64,000 nucleotides of DNA from an uncultured Bacteroidales bacterium (GTDB lineage Bacteria; Bacteroidota; Bacteroidia; Bacteroidales; Bacteroidaceae). The number at the start of each line of letters is the position of its first letter. Position 1 is the stretch's first letter. This document shows positions 51,693 to 61,040 of the stretch, in pieces. The stretch lies in the NCBI GenBank assembly GCA_937898885.1, contig CALDKD010000124.1, positions 1 to 64,000 of the forward strand, read 5' to 3'. The position numbers and the translations under genes were made by a program. A model generated the notes under the pieces. The model was not told the origin of the DNA. It made no database searches and worked only from the letters and a program-made list of their open reading frames with translations.

Positions 51693-53732
51693 ATGAAAAA
51701 GACAATGAAGACAAGAATCGCAACAATCACACTCTGCACGCTGGCACTGTTTGCAGCGTGCTCCCCAAAGCAGACAAAGGTTGCTGGCATTGACTACAGC
51801 AATATGGACCTGACCGCACGTCCCGGTGATGATTTCGCCAGATACGCCACAGGTCTCTGGACCGCGCATAACCCTCAGCCACCGGAATACCCTATGTGGG
51901 GTACTGTGGCAAAGGTGAGCGACGAGAACACCAAGACTCTGGCATCGCTCATTCAGGAGATTGCCTCGAAAGAGAATGAGAAAGGCACTGTTGCCCAGAA
52001 AATCGGAGACATATACAATATGATGATGGATTCCGTGCGTCTGAACAGCGAGGGTGCCGCCCCACTTCAGAAAGAGCTGGAGAAAATCCAGGCGCTCTCA
52101 ACACGCGAGGAGCTTCTGGAGTATTGCGCCAAGGAGCACGACCATCTGCTCTTCGGTTTATTTGTGAGCCCCGACGAGAAGAACTCCACCGAGAATATAG
52201 TATGCGTAAGCCAGGGTGGCCTGTCACTCGGAAACCGCGATTACTATCTGTCAGACGACCCTCAGACCGTAGCTATACTGGATGCTCTGAGACAGCATAT
52301 AGTGAATCTGTTCAAGCTGGCCGGATTTGAAGAGGAGGTTGCCATAGACAATATGCAGCGCATTATGGCTATTGAGCAGCAGATTGCCGTTCCATACTAC
52401 TCACAGGAGCAGCAGCGCGACCCGGAGGCCAACTATCACAAGATAAGCGTTGATGAGCTGACAAGCATCTGCGGCGGCTTTGACTGGAAGACATATCTGA
52501 AGAACAACCGTTACAACAAGACTACCGAGGTTGACCTTGGTCAGCCTGAGCCGGTGGCAAAATCCTGCGAGATACTTATGACGGCTCCACTTGAGGACCT
52601 GAAGATTTATTACGAGTGGGCAGTGATAAGCGGATATGCTCAGGTTCTCTCGGACGATTTCTCTGACGAGACATTTGAGTTCCGCCGCAAGCTTACAGGC
52701 GCGGAGCAGAAAACTCCACGTTGGAAGAATGCCGTCAGTCTGGTTGACAATATAATGAGCGACGCGGTAGGCCAGATGTTCGTTGAGAAGTATTTCCCGC
52801 CACAGGCCAAGGACGAGATGATTGAGCTGATTGAGAATCTCCGCACATCACTTGGCAACCGCATCAAGGCCCAGGAGTGGATGAGCGACGAGACAAAGGC
52901 CGTGGCACTGGACAAGCTTGCGGCATACGGTGTGAAGGTTGGCTATCCTGACAAGTGGGACGACTTGAGCAAGCTGGAGATAGACCCGTCAAAGTCTTTG
53001 CTGGAGAACATCAAGGCCGCACAGTTCTTTTATTGGAATCTGAACTACGACAAGGAGTACAACAAGCCTGTTGACCGCGAGAAGTGGGAGATGTCACCGC
53101 AGACAGTAAACGCCTACTACAACCCGATGAACAACGAGATCTGCTTCCCGGCAGGATTCCTGCAGCCGCCACTCTTCGACCTCAATTCCGATGCAGCCGC
53201 GAACTATGGCTCAATAGGAGTGGTCATCGGCCACGAGATGACTCACGGATTCGATGACCAGGGCCGTCAGTTTGACAAGGATGGCAACCTGCGTCAGTGG
53301 TGGAGCGAGGAGGATATCGCAGCATTCCAGATTCCGGCAGAGCAGCTTGCAGTCTATTTCGATTCTCTCTGGGTTATTCCAGGTGAGCTCAAGGCAAATG
53401 GCCATCTCTGCCTTGGCGAGAACATCGCCGACCACGGAGGTCTGAACATAGCATACGATGCATTCCAGATGTGGCAGCAGAAGCACGGCAAACTGACGGA
53501 TGACAATGGCTTCACACCTGAGCAGCGTTTCTTCCTGTCATACGCCAACGTATGGGCCGGCTCGGCATCGAACGAGATATTGCGCTATCTGACTATGATG
53601 GACGTGCATTCCGTGGACCGTCTCCGCATAAACGGCTCCCTTCCACAGTGCGACTATTGGTACGAGGCTTTCAACATACAGCCAGGCGACTCACTGTATG
53701 TTGCGCCTGAGAACCGCGTGAAAATCTGGTAA
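51693..53732 (+). CDS. M13-family (neprilysin-like) metallopeptidase, lipoprotein
   Basis: 679 residues from ATG 51693. The signal peptide ends in lipobox LFAAC (Cys near 23). The C-terminal peptidase domain has the Zn motif HEMTH in VIGHEMTHGFDDQG and the third ligand in GENIADHGGL. The N-terminal helical domain shields the site, so substrates are expected to be peptides. Other Met codons at 51678 and 51705 are possible; a TTG at 51627 overlapping the PspC stop is unlikely. Ends at the perfect hairpin 53758-53789. Confidence 0.93.
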   Translation: MKKTMKTRIATITLCTLALFAACSPKQTKVAGIDYSNMDLTARPGDDFARYATGLWTAHNPQPPEYPMWGTVAKVSDENTKTLASLIQEIASKENEKGTVAQKIGDIYNMMMDSVRLNSEGAAPLQKELEKIQALSTREELLEYCAKEHDHLLFGLFVSPDEKNSTENIVCVSQGGLSLGNRDYYLSDDPQTVAILDALRQHIVNLFKLAGFEEEVAIDNMQRIMAIEQQIAVPYYSQEQQRDPEANYHKISVDELTSICGGFDWKTYLKNNRYNKTTEVDLGQPEPVAKSCEILMTAPLEDLKIYYEWAVISGYAQVLSDDFSDETFEFRRKLTGAEQKTPRWKNAVSLVDNIMSDAVGQMFVEKYFPPQAKDEMIELIENLRTSLGNRIKAQEWMSDETKAVALDKLAAYGVKVGYPDKWDDLSKLEIDPSKSLLENIKAAQFFYWNLNYDKEYNKPVDREKWEMSPQTVNAYYNPMNNEICFPAGFLQPPLFDLNSDAAANYGSIGVVIGHEMTHGFDDQGRQFDKDGNLRQWWSEEDIAAFQIPAEQLAVYFDSLWVIPGELKANGHLCLGENIADHGGLNIAYDAFQMWQQKHGKLTDDNGFTPEQRFFLSYANVWAGSASNEILRYLTMMDVHSVDRLRINGSLPQCDYWYEAFNIQPGDSLYVAPENRVKIW

Positions 53733-53757
53733 TTACATTTATTGATTGTTAGTAAAG

Positions 53758-53789
53758 CCGGACGCACCATCAAAGTGCGTCCGGTTTTT
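53758..53789 (+). terminator. Terminator after the M13 peptidase gene
   Basis: Perfect 10-bp stem CCGGACGCAC (53758-53767) with GTGCGTCCGG (53775-53784), then TTTTT. It separates the peptidase from the CDF gene. Confidence 0.92.
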
Positions 53790-53861
53790 GTTGCCTTCAT
53801 ATACCAAAAATGTGTTGAAAAAGAAGTAACTTCGCGCTGCTTAACAAAAACCCCACATAGA

Positions 53862-54749
53862 ATGCAGGACAGAGAGCGGAAAATGACTACTGTGACAATA
53901 GGCTGTGCCGTTGTCAACATCGTTCTTACCATCGCCAAAATCATAGCCGGACTGTTCGGCAAGAGTGCGGCGATGATGGCCGATGCCGTCCATTCCCTGT
54001 CTGATGTGGTGGCCGATGGCGTTGTGCTGCTTATGGTGCGCATCTCCGCGAAAGGCAAGGATGAGCGATACAACTGGGGACGAGGCAAGTACGAGGCCGT
54101 AGCCACTATTGCCATCAGTCTGCTTCTGATTGTGATTGCCGCCGATATGATGGCAGACGGCATTGAGTCCATCAAGGAAGTCCTGACCGGAGGTGAGATT
54201 CAGAAGCCAGGCAATATCGCGCTTTGGGTTGCGGTCATCTCCATTGTCTTGCAGGAGGCTGTTTTCCGTTGGACAGTCCACGTTGGCAAAAGTGTTGAGA
54301 GTCAGACAATGATTGCGAACGCCTGGCATCACCGTTCAGACGCACTGGCATCGGTGGCTACTCTCATTGGCATTGGCGGAGCAATATTTCTTGGAGGTAA
54401 ATGGACGATGCTCGACCCTTTGGTTGGGTGCATAATAAGCATAGTCATTCTGGTTATTGCCGTCAAGATGTTTCTACCAGCCCTGAAAGAGCTGACAGAC
54501 TGTGCCCTGCCAGAAAAGAGAATTGAGGATATATCCGCAGCTGTTTTGTCCGTAAATGGTGTTGAGGGCATCTCGGATATAGCCACACGCCAAAGCGGGC
54601 ATTGCAATGTGATAGAGGTTACCATTGAGGTTGCTCCCGATATGAGCGTGACCGATGCAGACTCAATCGGCAAGGCTGTAAAAGAGACCCTGACAGAGCT
54701 CTTAGGCCCTGATACGATTGCCACAGTTCAGATAGTTCCAAAACAATAA
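53862..54749 (+). CDS. Cation diffusion facilitator (CDF) exporter
   Basis: 295 residues. Six membrane segments; the metal site motif is MMADAVHSLSDVVADG in helix 2 and HHRSDALAS in helix 5 (HxxxD/HxxxD pair). The C-terminal cytoplasmic dimerisation domain (about 210-295) is present. Exports divalent metals such as Zn, Fe or Mn. ATG at 53862 is used; an in-frame start at 53742 would overlap the terminator. Followed by the radical SAM gene after 12 bases. Confidence 0.92.
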   Translation: MQDRERKMTTVTIGCAVVNIVLTIAKIIAGLFGKSAAMMADAVHSLSDVVADGVVLLMVRISAKGKDERYNWGRGKYEAVATIAISLLLIVIAADMMADGIESIKEVLTGGEIQKPGNIALWVAVISIVLQEAVFRWTVHVGKSVESQTMIANAWHHRSDALASVATLIGIGGAIFLGGKWTMLDPLVGCIISIVILVIAVKMFLPALKELTDCALPEKRIEDISAAVLSVNGVEGISDIATRQSGHCNVIEVTIEVAPDMSVTDADSIGKAVKETLTELLGPDTIATVQIVPKQ

Positions 54750-54761
54750 CACTTCTCTGCA

Positions 54762-55679
54762 ATGGCCCCGTACAGGACAATGGCAGACTATATGGCCACC
54801 ATCCTCAAGGGAAGGGTACAGAAGATAGCCATAAACGCAGGACTCAGTTGTCCGAACCGCGACGGCAGGCTGAGCCGCGATGGATGCGCATATTGCAACA
54901 ATGCCTCTTTCAATCCGGAATATGCGCTGCTATCAAAAGATAGCATCACCAGCCAGTTGGACAAAGGTGTTGAGTTCTTCCGGAGAAAGGGAGCGGCCGA
55001 TGCATACCTGCCCTACTTCCAGTCTTTCAGCAATACATACGGAGAGACATCCAGACTAATAGAGCTTTATGAGGAAGCGCTCCGATATCAGGGAGTGGCA
55101 GGACTTGTGATAGCCACCCGCCCGGACTGCCTTGCAGAAGACTTGCTGGACTATTTTGAGTCTCGTTTCGGAGAAGCCGCCCCCGAGGGGCATCCTTTCC
55201 TTTTATTGGAGTTGGGCGTGGAATCCACTAGCAACGATACACTGGCCCGGATAAACCGTGGGCACACCTTTGAATGCGCTTCAGAGGCCATTACGGAACT
55301 GGACCGGAGAGGCATTGCCGTGGGCGCGCATCTGATTATCGGACTGCCGGGAGAAAAAGATGAAGACTTTATCAGTCACGCCAAAAGAATCTCGGCACTG
55401 CCCGTGAGCACCCTCAAGCTGCACCAACTGCAAATTATCAAGGGAACGCCAATGGCGCAGGAGTACTTATGCAATCCTCAGGAATTTGACCTGCTCACCC
55501 CGGAACGGTATGCGGACATAGTTGTAAGGATGCTTGCTGAATTGCGCAAGGATATTGCCGTAGATCGTTTCGTCTCAGAATCACCGTCCGCAATGGTACT
55601 GGCCCCACGCTGGGGAATCAAGCCTGCACAGTTCCAGCAGATGGTGGAGAAAGAATTGTCAGGGCACTCACTCCTTTGA
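54762..55679 (+). CDS. Radical SAM protein, TIGR01212/YhcC-like
   Basis: 305 residues. Cluster Cys at C30, C42 and C45 (CPNRDGRLSRDGCAYC), the spacing of the TIGR01212 family rather than CxxxCxxC. GVESTSNDTL and HLIIGLPGE complete the SAM barrel. Function unknown in general; some members may modify tRNA. Its 3' end overlaps the convergent GH97 gene by 12 bases. Confidence 0.88.
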   Translation: MAPYRTMADYMATILKGRVQKIAINAGLSCPNRDGRLSRDGCAYCNNASFNPEYALLSKDSITSQLDKGVEFFRRKGAADAYLPYFQSFSNTYGETSRLIELYEEALRYQGVAGLVIATRPDCLAEDLLDYFESRFGEAAPEGHPFLLLELGVESTSNDTLARINRGHTFECASEAITELDRRGIAVGAHLIIGLPGEKDEDFISHAKRISALPVSTLKLHQLQIIKGTPMAQEYLCNPQEFDLLTPERYADIVVRMLAELRKDIAVDRFVSESPSAMVLAPRWGIKPAQFQQMVEKELSGHSLL

Positions 55680-57566
55680 TATAAGGACACAGGCACCACC
55701 ACCGGGAGCCATTGACAGCTCAAGGACGGACTTACGGTCAACGGTGATTGTACGGGTCTGGATGACCTCGCGGTTAGTGCGATAGTCGGCATCCGGAGCA
55801 TCCTCGGTAATGACTGCGGTGAACTTGCCCTTCGGCAGGAAACTCAGGTCAACAGACACCTTGCGCGCATCCTCGTTCGTGGCTGCGCCAATCAGATAGC
55901 GGCCGTCATTGGCCTGACGCATCATCACTATGTACTCCCCTATCACACCATCCAGCGTGCGGCTCTCCAGCCACGGCTGCCTCTGACCACCCAGGAACTG
56001 CAACAATGACGGATACTTGCGGTAATACTCAGGAATATCAGGAATGACTGTGGCACCGGAATAGGTTATCATTGTGCGCGCGGCCTCGGCTGCCACTGTT
56101 GATGGCACCTCCTGATTGTTGTCAACGCGTGTGGTGCGGCCCTGACGCAGATCAAACATTCCGTTGTTCATATCAACAGGACCTGCCACCATATTAACAA
56201 ATACTGATGTCACGAAGGTCTTCGGGTAGAATATGCTGCGGCCGTCAAGCTGTGCCTTGCAGTACTCTCTTGTCACTGCATTCGGATATGTGCGGTCCTG
56301 TCCCCACGGATGTACCGGATAGTCGTGGAAGTCAACCATCAGATGATGCTTTGCGCAAAGGCGGGTTATATTGATGGTCTTCTGATTCTTCTCAATGTCT
56401 GAGCCGTTCATGAAACCATATTTGACGCCACTGGCACCCCACTCCTCGTATTGTGCCAGAGTAGCCTCAATTGGATAGTTGGAGCCTGCCACATCGTTCA
56501 GATAGAGCCACACACCTACCCCACGCTCTTTTCCGTACTTGATTATGCGCTGCACGTCGCGCGCCTTATCACCCGTTGTCGGGTCTGAGTCCTTCTCAAA
56601 CTCTGGTCCGTACCAGTTTGCATCAAGCACCAGACCCGCAAAGCCGTTCTCTGCGGCAAAGTCAATCATTCTGGTCCAGGACTCGTAATTCATAGTGTAG
56701 CGATACCCTTCCCATACGGCACCGTTGATGCGCCAGTCCCAAAGGTAGATTCCCGGTTTGACCCAACTGTACTCTGTCTGATACTCAGCATCCTCGGTAT
56801 AGTCAGGGTTGAGCAGTTCAATCAGATGCGAGTCAACAAGATCACCGGGCTTGCGTCCTAACATTATGACTCTCCAGGCAGACGCATCGCCCTCTGCCGC
56901 AACGGGTGCGGACACGATGCTGAACCTTGTATCACCTGCCTCGGAATGCAGCAGCAACGGCTTTCCCGTATTGAGCATTGCTTCGTGAACAGCCATATAG
57001 ATATCGTCATCTGCCTTTATTGTCATTATCGGTGTACGGTCTCCATTGGCCTGAGACAGAAGCTCCGGACCAAGGTTGTGCCTCTCGCCATTGTAGTACC
57101 AGGCGGTGTAGTCTCCGGCAAACCCGAAGTCTGTTGCCTCACGCCAGGACTCTCCGGTCTGAAGATAGCGGAACGCGACACCGTCATTGTATGCGCGCAT
57201 CACAATCCGCAACGATGCCTCACCGTTGGAGAAAGTCACGTTTGCCTCTCTGTAATTGTCGGCCACGGCTGAGCGCTTGCCCCATACCGGATGCCAGACG
57301 CCACGGTGTCTCACGCTCTTTTCAGCGGTTACGCTCCAGTCTTTGCCGGGAACTGTTCCAGCAGATGTCTCATAGCCAATACGCGAGTCTCTAAGCAGGC
57401 ACTGACCAACATACGTGACATCATACACCAGGCCACCTTCAGCCATACGCAAAGAGAGTACTGCATTACCATCGGGCGATTCAACACTTACAATATCATT
57501 GGCACTTCTTACAGAGGCCGGGATGGCAAGAAGCAGTATTCCGAGCAATAGAATTGACTTTTTCAT
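55668..57566 (-). CDS. Glycoside hydrolase family 97 enzyme
   Basis: 632 residues, signal peptide ending near VRSA (22). N-terminal beta-sandwich (about 25-275), (beta/alpha)8 barrel (about 280-545) and a C-terminal beta domain, the GH97 layout seen in SusB and related enzymes. On the beta-4 strand VKYGF has Gly384 where retaining GH97 enzymes have the Asp nucleophile. On beta-5, VDFHD has Asp415 where SusB-like inverting enzymes have Glu. Substrate (alpha-glucoside or alpha-galactoside) cannot be inferred. It is not next to a SusC/SusD pair. The promoter at 57599-57630 is its own. Confidence 0.9.
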   Translation of the reverse strand: MKKSILLLGILLLAIPASVRSANDIVSVESPDGNAVLSLRMAEGGLVYDVTYVGQCLLRDSRIGYETSAGTVPGKDWSVTAEKSVRHRGVWHPVWGKRSAVADNYREANVTFSNGEASLRIVMRAYNDGVAFRYLQTGESWREATDFGFAGDYTAWYYNGERHNLGPELLSQANGDRTPIMTIKADDDIYMAVHEAMLNTGKPLLLHSEAGDTRFSIVSAPVAAEGDASAWRVIMLGRKPGDLVDSHLIELLNPDYTEDAEYQTEYSWVKPGIYLWDWRINGAVWEGYRYTMNYESWTRMIDFAAENGFAGLVLDANWYGPEFEKDSDPTTGDKARDVQRIIKYGKERGVGVWLYLNDVAGSNYPIEATLAQYEEWGASGVKYGFMNGSDIEKNQKTINITRLCAKHHLMVDFHDYPVHPWGQDRTYPNAVTREYCKAQLDGRSIFYPKTFVTSVFVNMVAGPVDMNNGMFDLRQGRTTRVDNNQEVPSTVAAEAARTMITYSGATVIPDIPEYYRKYPSLLQFLGGQRQPWLESRTLDGVIGEYIVMMRQANDGRYLIGAATNEDARKVSVDLSFLPKGKFTAVITEDAPDADYRTNREVIQTRTITVDRKSVLELSMAPGGGACVLISKE

Positions 57567-57598
57567 TGTTCAAGCAGTTATCAAACATCTATACAGCA

Positions 57599-57630
57599 CA
57601 AATATACTCTATTTTGCGAATAGGAGGAAA
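57599..57630 (-). promoter_or_regulatory. Promoter of the GH97 gene
   Basis: TTTC (57627-57630), 20-base spacer, TATATTTG (57599-57606) on the minus strand, leaving a leader of about 28 bases. Confidence 0.6.
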
Positions 57631-57659
57631 GATGTTGGTCTTGTAACGGGAAAAAAACA

Positions 57660-57667
57660 TAATTTTG
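57660..57667 (+). promoter_or_regulatory. Probable -7 element of the 57691 gene
   Basis: TAATTTTG, 23 bases before the ATG at 57691. -33 is weak (GTTG with a longer spacer). Divergent from the GH97 promoter. It excludes the upstream in-frame start at 57415. Confidence 0.45.
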
Positions 57668-57690
57668 GGCAAAATAGCATTCCACGGAAT

Positions 57691-58581
57691 ATGAGACATA
57701 TCAAAATCATACTGATGCTTATTGTAGCAATGGCGTTTTCATCAAAATCCATTGCGCAGGAGTATCTGCCATACAGCATCATCGGTGACCCGTCGGGCAC
57801 CGCGCCCTATTTCTTCGGGCCATCGGCATTCCCTGTTCCGGATATGGTGAGGAACACAACCGGTGATATCAGATGTCAGCTTAACACGGATTTCTCCTGG
57901 GGTCATCTGGCGCCGACTACCGATTACGCATCAACGTTCGGTTTTGACCTAAGGATACCGTTGTGGACAGACCGGGTAAATCTTGCAATATACGGGCAGT
58001 TTCACGAATGGTACTGGGACACGCCTGAGGTACGCCAGATACGCAAGGTAAGGCCGGAATATGCCCTGCAGGGAAACACAGCCGGAGATGCATACATCAG
58101 TGTTGATATGAGAGTTCTTAATGAGAGAAAGCTCATTCCGCTCACGGTGGTCAGGGTGGCTCTGAAAAGCGCCTCAGGCGATGACTATGAGAAGGCACGG
58201 TACTTTGATGCCCCCGGCTATCACTTTGACCTTTGCGCTACTAAATCGTTTATGACGAATGGAGACATGTTCATCAAGGGCTTCAAGGCATCGTTCAACT
58301 TCGGTTTTGTCTGCTGGCAGACCGACATAGGCTGCCAGAACGATGCCTGGCTTGTGGCTGGGTCTCTGGAGTTGGATACGAGATGGGCAAGCGCATCGGT
58401 AGATGTGGGCGGATATTACGGACGTGAGCACTATTATGACAGTCCTACTACTCTGAAGGCCCGTCTGAGCATACTGCCGGAAAAGACACTCTCACCTTTC
58501 ATTCAGTTCCAGAGCGGGCTGAGGGACTGGCCATTCAATCAAATCAAGGCAGGCATCACCTATTCATTCAAAAAAAGATAA
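57691..58581 (+). CDS. Putative outer-membrane beta-barrel protein
   Basis: 296 residues. Signal peptide ends near SIAQ (23). The mature part is rich in aromatic amphipathic strands (FGFDLRIPLWTDRVNLAIYG, FIKGFKASFNFGF, and a terminal ITYSFKKR), consistent with a 12-or-more-stranded barrel whose last residue pattern suits BAM recognition only loosely. No family recognised. It precedes the S9 peptidase gene by 15 bases, so they are probably co-transcribed. Confidence 0.65.
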   Translation: MRHIKIILMLIVAMAFSSKSIAQEYLPYSIIGDPSGTAPYFFGPSAFPVPDMVRNTTGDIRCQLNTDFSWGHLAPTTDYASTFGFDLRIPLWTDRVNLAIYGQFHEWYWDTPEVRQIRKVRPEYALQGNTAGDAYISVDMRVLNERKLIPLTVVRVALKSASGDDYEKARYFDAPGYHFDLCATKSFMTNGDMFIKGFKASFNFGFVCWQTDIGCQNDAWLVAGSLELDTRWASASVDVGGYYGREHYYDSPTTLKARLSILPEKTLSPFIQFQSGLRDWPFNQIKAGITYSFKKR

Positions 58582-58596
58582 CACGTAATTACCTAT

Positions 58597-61038
58597 ATGA
58601 TGAAAAGACTTACAATTCTGGCATTGCTTTTGGCTGCTACGACATCCGTACCTGCCAACGACACTATCCAAATAAACAGTTTCCGGTATGCCGGACCTTT
58701 CGAGGTAACCGTACCACATCTGGTTGACTCGCTGAACATAGATGGCAAGAAGTTCCAGATGAAATCTTTTCTGGACGTGCCGCTCTCGCTTGACGCAGTC
58801 AATGATGCCTGTGTGGTGAGCACTGTCCCGGAATGCGACAAGGATGCCTTGCACCTGCTTGGCTTCAACATTGAGAACAGGATATACGCCAAAGCGAGCA
58901 TAAAGGTTGACGGTCTCAAGGAGTATCATTTATATGTTGACGGGAAAAAGCAGAATGGCGGTGAGCTTAGTCTGGAGCCTGCCACACACGATATTGTCAT
59001 CAAGTACCTGACATCAGCCGATTCAAAGGACTCTCTTAAAGTGAGCATAATTGACACTAAAGGCAGATTGTCAGTACGGCAGGACGGAAAGAGTATTTTC
59101 TCGCTCGACGCCAACACCCAGGGCGCCGGTTGCGACGGTGTCAGGGTATCGGCAAGCGGGAAATACATCTCCGTAAGTCATTCGCTCATCAACGCAGAGG
59201 GAAAAAGCAGTGCATATACCGAGATTATTGAGGCATCCTCAGGAAAGGTTATCAGGCGCTCGAATGAGGGAATAAGATGGATGCCGGCCACCGATTCCTA
59301 CTATTACACCAGACCAGACGTCAACGGCCGGAAACTGATTTGCGCTGACGTTGCCACCTCGGCAGAGACTGTGCTGGCTGAGAATCTGCCAGATGGCCGT
59401 TTTGTAATTCCCGCATCGGGCGATTATCTTTATTTCACCCTTGAGCAGGAAGGACCGAAAGAGGGCGATGTACATCAGATCCTTGAGCCGGATGACAGAC
59501 AGCCCGGCTGGAGAGACCGCTCGTACATAGCTCGCTATGACCTCAGGACAGGCCTGATGCAGCCGCTTACATACGGATGGCACCAGACCTATCTGGAGGA
59601 CATCTCTGACGATGGCAAGACTATGCTTTTTATGACATCGCGCAGCAGACTCACCGAGCGTCCCACCACACTATTCTCGCTCTACACTATGGACCTGAGC
59701 ACGCTTCAGGTAGAGTGCATTCTCCAAGACGATGGTTTCATCACAGGCGCGGAACTGTCGCCCGACGGCAAGCAGGTGCTTATTACAGGCTCTCCTGAGT
59801 GTCTGAGCGGTATCGGTATGGATGTGCCGGAGGGACGCACTCCCAATATGTATGACTACCAGCTTTACCTGATGAACCTGTCTGACAAGAGCGTAAAGCC
59901 TTTGACCAAGGATTTCGCACCTTCGGTCCAAAGTCTGGTATGGAGCAGATACGACGGCAAGATATACTTCTATGCTGAGGACAAGGATTGTCTGAACCTA
60001 TTCAGGCTGAACCCGGACAATTGCAAGACTGAGCGTCTTCCGAACAAGGAAGAGTATCTGTCTGGCATAGATATGGCCCGCACGGCCCCCACCCTGGTCT
60101 ATTATGGCCAGAGCCTTTGCAACGGCTACCGCGCCTACTCAATGGATACCAAATCGCTGAGGCAGAAGGAGCTTTACGATTTCAGCGCCGAGAGACTTGA
60201 CGGCATTCAGATTGGTGAGGGCAACGCATACGAGTTCACCAGCTCGAAAGGTGACCTGATAAACGGCTTCTATGTTCTGCCGCCGGATTTTGACCCGGAT
60301 AAGAAGTATCCGCTTATTGTCCATTACTACGGAGGATGCTCGCCAAGCACACGCTATTGCATCGGGTCTTACTCGCCGCAGGTGTATGCGGCCCAGGGCT
60401 ATGTGTTCTATGTGGTCAATCCCAGCGGAGCTTCCGGCTTTGGACAGGAGTTCGCGTCACGTCACGTGAATACAGCAGGCGATGGTGTGGCAGAGGATAT
60501 CATCGAGGCTACCCAGCGGTTCTGCGAGGATCATCCGTTCATAAATAAGGATAAGATAGGATGTTTCAGCGCATCGTACGGAGGCTTTATGACACAGCTG
60601 CTTCTGTCCAAGACTGACATTTACGCCACAGGTATCTCACACGCGGGCATCAGCAGCCACACCAGTTACTGGGGCGAGGGTTACTGGGGATACTCTTACA
60701 GCGAGACCTCAATGGCTAACAGCTATCCCTGGACCAGAAAGGACTTGTATGTTGACCGCAGTCCACTCTATTTCGCCGACAGGATTCACACTCCGTTGCT
60801 GTTCCTGCACGGCTCAGCCGATACAAACGTGCCTATCGGAGAGAGCATACAGATGTTCACGGCTCTGAAGCTTCTTGGCCAGGAGACTGCGTTTGTGGTA
60901 GTTGACGGCGAGAACCACGGCATAAAGGATTATGCCAAGCGTCGTCAATGGCTGCGCACCATTTTCGCCTGGTTCAGCAAGTATCTGCAGGATGATGATA
61001 CCTGGTGGAACGAGCTATACCCGGAAAAAAATCTGTAG
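58597..61038 (+). CDS. S9-family prolyl oligopeptidase-like peptidase
   Basis: 813 residues. Signal peptide ends near VPAN (20). A beta-propeller-like domain (about 170-530) is followed by an alpha/beta-hydrolase domain (about 545-800) with catalytic S660 in FSASYGGF, D742 in HGSADTNVP and H774 in ENHGI. The elbow reads S-A-S-Y-G-G rather than the usual G-x-S-Y-G-G. Exported dipeptidyl-peptidase or oligopeptidase; exact specificity is unknown. Converges on the ROK kinase gene with two bases between. Confidence 0.9.
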   Translation: MMKRLTILALLLAATTSVPANDTIQINSFRYAGPFEVTVPHLVDSLNIDGKKFQMKSFLDVPLSLDAVNDACVVSTVPECDKDALHLLGFNIENRIYAKASIKVDGLKEYHLYVDGKKQNGGELSLEPATHDIVIKYLTSADSKDSLKVSIIDTKGRLSVRQDGKSIFSLDANTQGAGCDGVRVSASGKYISVSHSLINAEGKSSAYTEIIEASSGKVIRRSNEGIRWMPATDSYYYTRPDVNGRKLICADVATSAETVLAENLPDGRFVIPASGDYLYFTLEQEGPKEGDVHQILEPDDRQPGWRDRSYIARYDLRTGLMQPLTYGWHQTYLEDISDDGKTMLFMTSRSRLTERPTTLFSLYTMDLSTLQVECILQDDGFITGAELSPDGKQVLITGSPECLSGIGMDVPEGRTPNMYDYQLYLMNLSDKSVKPLTKDFAPSVQSLVWSRYDGKIYFYAEDKDCLNLFRLNPDNCKTERLPNKEEYLSGIDMARTAPTLVYYGQSLCNGYRAYSMDTKSLRQKELYDFSAERLDGIQIGEGNAYEFTSSKGDLINGFYVLPPDFDPDKKYPLIVHYYGGCSPSTRYCIGSYSPQVYAAQGYVFYVVNPSGASGFGQEFASRHVNTAGDGVAEDIIEATQRFCEDHPFINKDKIGCFSASYGGFMTQLLLSKTDIYATGISHAGISSHTSYWGEGYWGYSYSETSMANSYPWTRKDLYVDRSPLYFADRIHTPLLFLHGSADTNVPIGESIQMFTALKLLGQETAFVVVDGENHGIKDYAKRRQWLRTIFAWFSKYLQDDDTWWNELYPEKNL

Positions 61039-61040
61039 TC

